Assembly (NCBI GenBank): GCA_022036555.1
Contig: CM039137.1
Location: forward strand, 3,938,942 to 4,002,941
From: Microstegium vimineum
Taxonomy: Eukaryota > Streptophyta > Magnoliopsida > Poales > Poaceae
Length of the DNA stretch: 64,000 nucleotides
Direction of reading: 5' to 3'
Shown here: one piece after another, positions 56,921 through 64,000 of the stretch
Layout: each line of letters opens with the position of its first letter
Numbering within the stretch: the stretch's first letter is position 1
Program-made: the position numbers and the translations under genes
The notes under the pieces: model-generated
What the model saw: only the letters and a program-made list of their open reading frames with translations
What the model was told of the DNA's origin: nothing
Databases searched by the model: none

Positions 56921-58093
56921 TCAGAAGAACTCGAGGTTGAACTCGCCGACGACGGCGCCCCGGCTGATGTCGAAGTCGAAATGCGGCAGGCTCTGCTCCT
57001 GCTGGCCGTGGCAGGGCAGCAAGAACTTGTGCTCCTCAAGCGATTGCTCCTCGCCGCCGCCGTAGCCGGCGAAGGGCGGCGTGGCCTTGCTCTCGGAGGC
57101 CCAGTGCAGCGGCGCGTCGCCGTCGAGTGCATTGCTCACCTCCCCCGGCGCGCAGTTCCAGTTGCTGCTGTTGCTGGAGCTCTCGCCGTAGCCCAGGTTC
57201 TCCGACACGTCCAGCACGCTGCTGTAGTCCACGAACGCGGCCGCGTCCTGCTTGCCGGCCATGTGGCCATACAATGCGGCGCCGGCCGCGTCGAAGCCGC
57301 CGCCGAAGCTGTCGGTCAGCGGGAACGGATCGAACACCTGCTGCTGGTGCTTCATGTCGAAGCCGCCGGCGGCTGTGGCCAACGACGGCTTGCGGTCCTG
57401 CGACGCCGGCTGCTCCAATGCCGACGCGTTGGCGGAGATGGCTTGTGGGTGCTGGGGTCGATGCCGCGCTGTCGCAGCTTCTTCTTGAGGCAGCTGTTCC
57501 AGAAGTTCTTGATCTCGTTGTCCGTCCGGCCCGGCAAGTGCGTCGCGATCTGCGACCACCTGCATGCATCCACGCGCGAAACACCGGCCGCCGCCCATTA
57601 ATTAGCAGAGTGTCGCTGGCCGGCGAAGCAATTGATCCGGAAACTACAGGCGCATTGTGCGTGCGTACCTGTTGCCCAGGATCTCGTGAAGGCCGACGAT
57701 CGCGTCCTCCTCCTGCTGCGAGAAGCTGCCCCGCTTCAGGTCGGGGCGGAGGTAGTTGATCCACCGGAGTCGGCAGCTCTTGCCGCACCTCTGCAGCCCT
57801 GTTTGTAGCACGCGCCGGAAGGAATCAATGGCGGACAGGATGAGCTAGGGTCAGCGAGCGAGACAGCAGAAGCAGGAGCTCCAGCACCCGACGCCTGAAT
57901 CAGGACGACGCATGGATGGATAATAGACTAGTAAGTTGGTAACGTTCGTGCCTGCGAGCTTGGGCACGGAGCTCCAGCACCCGACGCCGTAGCGGATGAT
58001 GTGGTTGTAGAGCTTCTCGTCTTCCTCGGGCGACCAGAGGCCCTTGCGCAGCTTCTGCTGAACGCCGCCGGCGGAGGCCGCGTGGCGTCCCAT
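56921..58093 (-). CDS. R2R3-MYB transcription factor (MYB61/MYB86-like), frameshifted
   Basis: Exons on minus: 58093-57952, 57798-57669, 57559-56921. R2 begins RKGLWSPEEDEKLYNHIIRYG and continues LQRCGKSCRLRWINYLRPDL; R3 is RGSFSQQEEDAIVGLHEILGNRWSQIA, HLPGRTDNEIKNFWNSCLKKKL. GIDPSTHKP after R3 and the C-terminal EFNLEFF match the MYB50/55/61/86 group, known regulators of secondary walls, stomata and carbon allocation. With one extra base near 57442 the gene would code about 303 aa. As given, a -1 frameshift just after HKP sends the ORF out of frame and removes the acidic activation region. Intron 1 begins GCAG/GCACGA, so either it uses a GC donor or the donor is damaged. The ATG is the first in frame. 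Confidence 0.87.
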
Positions 58094-58219
58094 TCCCGCT
58101 CCCGCCCGACACGGAAGGAAGGAAGGAGCAACGATCTGGAAAGCTGATGAGCAGCTACCTAGTCCGTCCGTCCGTCGCCGGTATGCGCGCGCGTCACTGC
58201 CTGTGAGAGCGGCTGGGGG

Positions 58220-58226
58220 TATATAT
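58220..58226 (-). promoter_or_regulatory. TATA box of the MYB gene
   Basis: On the minus strand ATATATA within CCCCATATATACCCCC lies about 130 bp upstream of the MYB ATG, a suitable distance for a TATA box and a ~100-bp leader. Confidence 0.45.
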
Positions 58227-58299
58227 GGGGTAGCGTGCCGAGAACTGCCTGCCTGCGCACGTACGGGGGAGGCGGGAGGGGAGGTGAGGGAGACGACGC

Positions 58300-61200
58300 A
58301 GCGATCAAGTGGGTTCGAAGCAAGCCGATCCAGCAGAGACAGACAGACTGCAGTGGATTGGAGCTTAAGATACTCACTCCGGTTTGTGGGAGAAGGTGGT
58401 GGGATCTCCCCAAAAATGGCGCTGTGCCTGTGCGCGCGGGGACGCAGGAGAGAGACACCAATGAGCAATGGAGTTGCTACTTGCTAGTAGTGAACAGAAC
58501 ACTGCACAGAACAGAGCATTCCGCTGCAGCAGGGTGCTCGCTCGCTGGGTCGCGCGCTGTGGGCCACGCCGACAGGGAAAGGAAAAGACAGACAGAGAGG
58601 AGGAAAAAAGCTGGGGTTGGTTGAGGATATGACCAAGATTTTTGCCCTCACGGCACACGGTTTATGTGGCACGGTACCACCATTAAACTCCCTCGTCAGG
58701 GAGCTCGGAAAAACGCAACACCTGTAATCCACAGTCACACCAGCTGCTGCGAGTAATCCGGTTGCCACGTCGGTCGACCCACAGTCACCCACAGCTTGTT
58801 TGTACCACACGACGCCAGCCAGCATTTCGACGCGGCCGCGCCGGGGGTGCGCACGCTGCGCTGGACAGACGTGGATCGTGCCCATCGCTGCATCCCACTC
58901 TTGGGTTGCCGACTGTCGCGTCCCATCCTGGTCGTGGTTCGAGCTGAACCTTAACTGGCCGGTCGATGTCGTCTTCAGCCGTGTAAAAACGGGGGCAAAC
59001 AAAAGGCTGTTTTTCCCCCGGAACGGGCTAAACCAAGAGTGGGTCACGGACGACGACGGCCGGCCGTGGGAACGGGCTAGCAAAGATGCGCATCAAACAG
59101 CAGGACACGCTGTCGGTTTGGTATCCGGGGCATCGGATATTTAAGCAGTTGTTTAAGACGTGCACTCACTAGTAATACTACACAGTGCTTGGGTCAAAGC
59201 TCTCTTGTCCAGTTACAGTGCGAATTTCGGTCACGTGTCAGGATCTTGCATTGCATTGTGGTCAAACCTTCTGAAGTCCGAAACTGAACTGATTGAGGTG
59301 GTAAAACAATTCTGCTCGTACACTCCGAGCAACAAGCCCAACACAAATGTTTTACTTGACGTCTTGAACCTTAAGTAGTCTAAAATATATATGTATACAC
59401 ACCCGCACTGACATCCCACACATAATCTATATCTAATCATCAGAAATAGCAAAAACCATTAAGAATATACTGAAATTCAATTAAGAACACCACGAGGAGA
59501 CGCTGAGGAGAAACAGGGCCAGTGGAGGAGCTCTCATCAGTGAGCTCTTATCAGCTAAGGTTACTTAAGTCCAACCAAGTGACGATGAACAACAAAACAT
59601 AACAAAATCTCCTAAAGTCTTTGTCACTGATGACATCATCATCATCAACAGTCAGAAAAGTAATGCTCCTGGTAGGGAAATTAACAAGGAGGAATTACCC
59701 TGCTGCTGTTCTTGTTAGGCATTGGCACAGATGTCCTGTCGGCGTAGTGTATCAGTTATAGTTTTGACCAGAACGGGTATATTAACATTTTTACTGAACT
59801 GATGCATCGGACGGTTGATACATGATACCTATCTAATTTGAACAGATTCTTGTTTTCAGTCGATTGAACGATCGATCGTATTGATTTTCATCATACTGTG
59901 AACAAAATGTGTACACGTAGCGTGAAATGATGATATGATAATTAAATGTAGGGATCGGAGAAAGCTAGGATAAAAAAATGGTGTAATAACCTACTCCGTA
60001 CGTACTAGTTCTAGAAACATTGTGAAAAGCTGAAAGTTACCGGCCTCCGCATGAAAGCTAGGTGGAAATCACATTATAACGGCTTCCGTCTCATCAGCTG
60101 CAAGAAAAGCGCGCTTAAAGAGATGGATGGATGGATCGGTGGAATAATTAACCGGGTGGAGGGTCCCAGATAGATACTCGATATCACTGCAAAACAAGCA
60201 GCAGTTCCGGCCAGGTCATACCGGCCTCTCGATCATATGCACGCACCTGACAATAATCGATCGTACGTACTACGACGACTTGAAATTGGAAAGGGAAAGT
60301 GCGATACAGATGTTCAGTTTCATCAGTTCTACGAATGAATGGATCTCGTTCGTTGCCTTGAGGATGCCGGCGGTCGATCGATTGCGCAATCATTCAGCGT
60401 TCAGTACACCAAAAGCGATCGAGCTAGGGCCCTGATCACACAACAAAGCTGCATCATCCATCATGGCGCAGGGGAGAATCCGCACTTGGCTCGCTCGCAC
60501 GCCAGAAAAACAGACGCCCAAAGTTAGCCTGTATGCAATTATGCATGATGGAGCGCTGAGCTCGTGTGTATGCATGCCAACTATTTTTTTAGGGCGTGGG
60601 AGGCGTTAGTTTCCACTGTTCTTTATTCAGTGAGTGCAAGAAACTGAACTTGTCGTGCAGAGCAGAGCAGAGCAAGCAGAGACCTTTTTCTTTTTCTTTT
60701 TCGTTTGAGAAGACGATCGAGACGACACTATTATTATTGTTAGCGTGTTCTTCACATTAATTATAAACGACGTAATAACTATTGTCACGAGGGCCGGGGG
60801 AACACGAAACACACGACGACGACCGAACTTTGTTTGTTTAAGCGCGGTTCAGTACAGGGCCGGAATAGCTAGTACTATACCCCTCTCGTTAGTGTAACTT
60901 GAAGACTAGTGCATGCCAAATGAAATGATGGCAACCACCAGTGCAGTGCAGTGTAGTAGTAGTAGTATGCCATGACAGAGAGAAATGAGTTGCCAATGCA
61001 AGGAGAGAAGGAGGCCTGCAACGACCGACCGCATGCAAGTGATCGAGATCGTCGTCGTCGACGACAATGATGTATAGCGGCCGGATGGATGGGCGGGGGG
61101 ACGATGGCTAGCTAGCGTGCGTTGGAGAAAGCAGCATGCAGGTTAGCGTAGCACGGAGACCACCACCGGCACCGGGCCGGCCGGGTGGTGCAGCAAGCAC

Positions 61201-64000
61201 GGCCGTGTGGGCGTGCGTTTGGTGGCCTATCAGGCTCGCGCTTAGCGTCTCCAGCCTGCTGATGTCGTACTTTGGATCGATCTCTTTCTCTTTCTCTTTA
61301 ATTTCTCCCCCATTGCTGTTAGATTTCAGTTAGGGACCTATAGCTATTAGCTAAGCTGCTTAGGTCCCCTGCTAGAAGGCGCGCGGTTGTGCACTCGTGT
61401 TCTTTCGTCTCAGCACGGCTGCAACTGTTGCATGCAATGGCATGCATGGACATTGCAAGCAAGCACCCGTGCATTTATACTTGCATCCAGTGTGGCACTT
61501 ATTAGACAGGTGACCTGCTTCTTCGGATGTTTGTTTGGCGACCATTTCTGCGTCTTTGGTTGAGGATTTTGACTTTAGTACAGATGCGCGCTGAAATTTG
61601 CGAAAGCATGCATTCACCAATAATTGTCCACATATATATGACATTATTTGTTTCGCAAGAAGAGAAGAAGAAAAATGATATTCAGCATTGCCACTGGCAG
61701 CTAAATAATTAAACCTGCAAGCATGAGTGGCACATATATGCATGTGTAAAGAAGAAAGATAGCTGAATTTGGTACTTCCCGTTTGTACCGTTTGGAAAAA
61801 TATATATAATGTTTTCTTCAGTTTGTTCCCCAATTCTTCTGACGAAGTTACCTCGCCATCACGGAGGCATGGCAGGCAGCTAGCTAGGGTTTCCCTTTCA
61901 CTCGAGGTAGCGGCGCGCAACAGTGGTTAAAGACAAGCAAGCAAGCCGCCCGGCGGCCTCTCTTTCACCCACAAAGGGGGAAAAGTAGCTAGGCTACCGC
62001 AGGCCAGGAAAAGGGAGACAGTTACATGGTATAGTAACTTGTGCGTACCTATCCTATATTCCTATCCCCGTCTAGCTATCATTTCTTCAAGGAAACTCCA
62101 GTTTTAGTACCGAGCTGGTAGCCGGACGGACTTGACACAACTGCTACGTACGTACGTCGTCGTCCGGCATGCTGTACTGGTAAGTCTGGTAGTATCTGAC
62201 GTTGATTCTATCTCGTCTCACAGCTCGTTCGGAACTAGTACACGTACACGTGTAGCCGACAGAGAAAGGTCAGAAACAAACAGGTACCATGCATGCACTA
62301 TGCACTAGTGACTAGTGAGTAGTATTAGCGTATTGCAAGCTGCTATCACCTCTGTAATTTGCACGATCGTTGTTGCATTGCACAATATATATATATACAC
62401 ACTACCACATGCCGGCCGGCGGGTAGTACGTACTACACGTAGTAGTAGTAGTACATGGTATAGGCCGGGGTGGTTATTATATTAATCATATCGTGCATGA
62501 GTGCTGCATGCATGACATGATGCAGTAGATCGAAGAATCACCCCCCACTAATAATAACCGATGACTTAATAATTACCGTACGTGATCGATCGAGTACGTA
62601 GTGCGTGTCTCTATCTTCTGTGTCGACATGGGCAAAATGAATAAAGGATCCTGCAAGGATTATTCTCTCTCCTGCATGATCGATCGAGGCTCGATCGATG
62701 ATCCTGCTGACATATATATATGCCTGGGGCCTCTAGAAAGGGATGGAAGCAACGCGCGCACGCACAAGCTAGGCCAGCTGTGCTGGGTCTCGGACTGGGA
62801 GGCTAGCGAGGCACAGGGTGGTACGGTACGGTGGGGGAGCATCATGGTGGCTCCTCTTTGAAGTTATGCAATCCCAAAGCGACGCAGCTAAGTGGCCGCA
62901 TTACACATCAGGTTACGCACGCACCAACGGACCAGCGAATCCAGCCACACGTACGTTACATCGCTACTACAGTAGCTACTACGTATACGTACTTTGTTGA
63001 TTCTTCATCGCGCGCGGCGGCGGCGGCGATCTCCGCCGGCTGGCCGGCGGCCTCCGCCTCTCTCTCTCGATCCCGCGCGCGCGGCAGGACGCCGGCCGGG
63101 CCGGGATCTTTCAGAGGAGCGAGAGAGGGGTACGGTGGTGCAGTGGTTGGTGCGCGCGCCGGCCAGGTGCATGCGAAAGGGCTTCCGCTACGGTTACACG
63201 ATGACGAGGAGTCAGAGGCCGTCGCCGTCACAAAAAGACGATGGCGTGATGTGCACTTGCCTTGCATGAGTAACCTGCATGATTGAGTTGAGCGAGCCGG
63301 CCGGCCGTTTGCGTTTGCTAGCCCACGCCACGCCACGCCACGCCACAACGGAAAAGCGCCTGTCGTCGATCGCTCCTCAAGCCATGCAAAAGTTTGCCAA
63401 CCAAACCGTGCAGTAATTAATTCCATCTATCCCCCCACTCCACCTAATCTAGGCTGCACTTTTGTCCATCGAGCATTAGGAACGAACGAAGAACCTTCTT
63501 TTTCAAAAGAAAAGAAAAGAAAATAATGGCCTACTGTACTGCACTGTAGTATGTAGCACTAGCAGCACTATTCATATTCCTTCATCTCTTTCTTGCTGCG
63601 TTCTCATGCGCGCACGGCACATTTATATTGATTAGGTACGGCCGGGCTAATCGGTAGTAGTTAGTTAGTTAGTTAATGGTGGCACTTCTTATTAGTACTG
63701 GAGTAGTAGCATATATTCTAGCTAGCAGCAGCAAGCTACACTGCTACAGCTACCCACTTATGCATGGAGGCCGTTGTGGAACATACAGGCCGGATCACTG
63801 ACCGAGGGCAACATAGCTGCTGAGCAGTGCGCGCGGTGTTGTTTGGTTTGGACTTTGGCGTATGCAGAAAACGAAGCTGCGAATGCTGCATGCGTGCTCG
63901 CAGTGTGCGTATTTAGTCAGGGATTAGGACGGATTAGGAGTAAATCGTCGTACGTGCAGGCAGTACGTCTGTTGGGTGTTCGTTTTCCTCAGATCGAGCA
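58300..64000. other. Gene-poor DNA upstream of the MYB gene
   Basis: About 5.7 kb without a supportable gene. Frames of up to 182 codons (for example 61372-61920 minus) lack domains, splicing partners and codon bias. The region is rich in GATCGATC, TACGTA and GCATGC palindromes and short purine repeats (GAGCAGAGCAGAGCA at about 60660). No known miRNA mature sequence, tRNA or transposon end was recognised. It may contain distal promoter elements of the MYB gene. Confidence 0.45.

Noticed and set aside
57127..57788. 210- and 250-codon frames over the MYB gene
   Set aside because: Shadow frames of the GC-rich MYB exons.
61372..61920. 182-codon minus-strand frame
   Set aside because: Begins at TTG, has no recognisable domain and lies in a region without splice or codon signals; probably chance.
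58300..64000. MicroRNA precursor upstream of the MYB gene
   Set aside because: I looked for common plant miRNA mature sequences and convincing foldbacks and recognised none; the many GATCGATC and TACGTA words are short palindromes only.
1..64000. CRISPR arrays, phage or bacterial gene clusters
   Set aside because: Split genes, plant transposons and LTR elements fill the window; no regularly spaced repeats with unique spacers exist.

Overview
This window is nuclear DNA from a grass, most likely a panicoid/Andropogoneae species such as sorghum, sugarcane, Miscanthus or maize. The basis is split genes with GT-AG introns, GC-rich monocot exons, Stowaway- and Tourist-type MITEs, CACTA and PIF/Harbinger elements, and a large Sirevirus-type Ty1/copia retrotransposon with CGG/CCG palindromes in its LTRs. 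No prokaryotic-style operons, CRISPR arrays or convincing tRNA genes are visible. The species call is inference.

Genes. Five host genes can be modelled exon by exon. (1) 1254-4776, minus strand: a SEC14-like/nodulin-domain phosphatidylinositol transfer protein of the SFH family, 13 coding exons, 595 aa. (2) 9486-13581, plus: a secreted subtilisin-like serine protease, 10 exons, 793 aa, with all catalytic residues. (3) 40017-43872, plus: a DnaJ (HSP40) protein of the DnaJ-X type, 9 exons, 337 aa. (4) 46579-47359, plus: a Y2SK2 dehydrin whose first exon carries a 2-bp frameshift. (5) 56921-58093, minus: an R2R3-MYB factor of the MYB61/MYB86-like group with a 1-bp frameshift after the R3 repeat and a non-canonical intron-1 donor. 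The five look functionally independent and do not form a pathway.

Layout. 1-5.4 kb holds a MITE and the SFH gene. 5.9-7.4 kb is a non-autonomous element with TTA target duplications. 9.4-13.6 kb is the subtilase. 13.6-19.65 kb is a repeat zone with a decayed CACTA-like fragment, Stowaway MITEs and a 998-bp element with very long terminal inverted repeats. 19,815-33,705 is a structurally complete, coding-dead Sirevirus on the minus strand: two LTRs, a perfect GCACG target duplication, a tRNA-iMet-type primer site, gag-pol and an extra env-like ORF. 33.7-39.7 kb is more repeat, including a CACTA end and a nested tandem duplication. 40-43.9 kb is the DnaJ gene, with a 329-bp Tourist-like MITE in an intron and a complete 1.1-kb CACTA element 154 bp after its stop. 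45.8-47.4 kb is a CGTGCC-rich repeat followed by the dehydrin. 47.65-51.08 kb is a decayed PIF/Harbinger transposon with a Myb-like ORF and a truncated transposase. 52.5-54.7 kb looks like an old solo LTR. 55.5-55.8 kb is another Stowaway MITE. 56.9-58.2 kb is the MYB gene, and 58.3-64 kb is gene-poor DNA upstream of it.

Limits. Exon borders were read by eye from splice consensus and frame continuity; no alignment, RNA or database search was available. TE boundaries are firm where TIRs or LTRs and target duplications agree (5936-7401, 19815-33705, 41526-41854, 44027-45120, 55552-55800) and approximate elsewhere. The small frameshifts in the dehydrin and MYB genes may be real or sequence errors.
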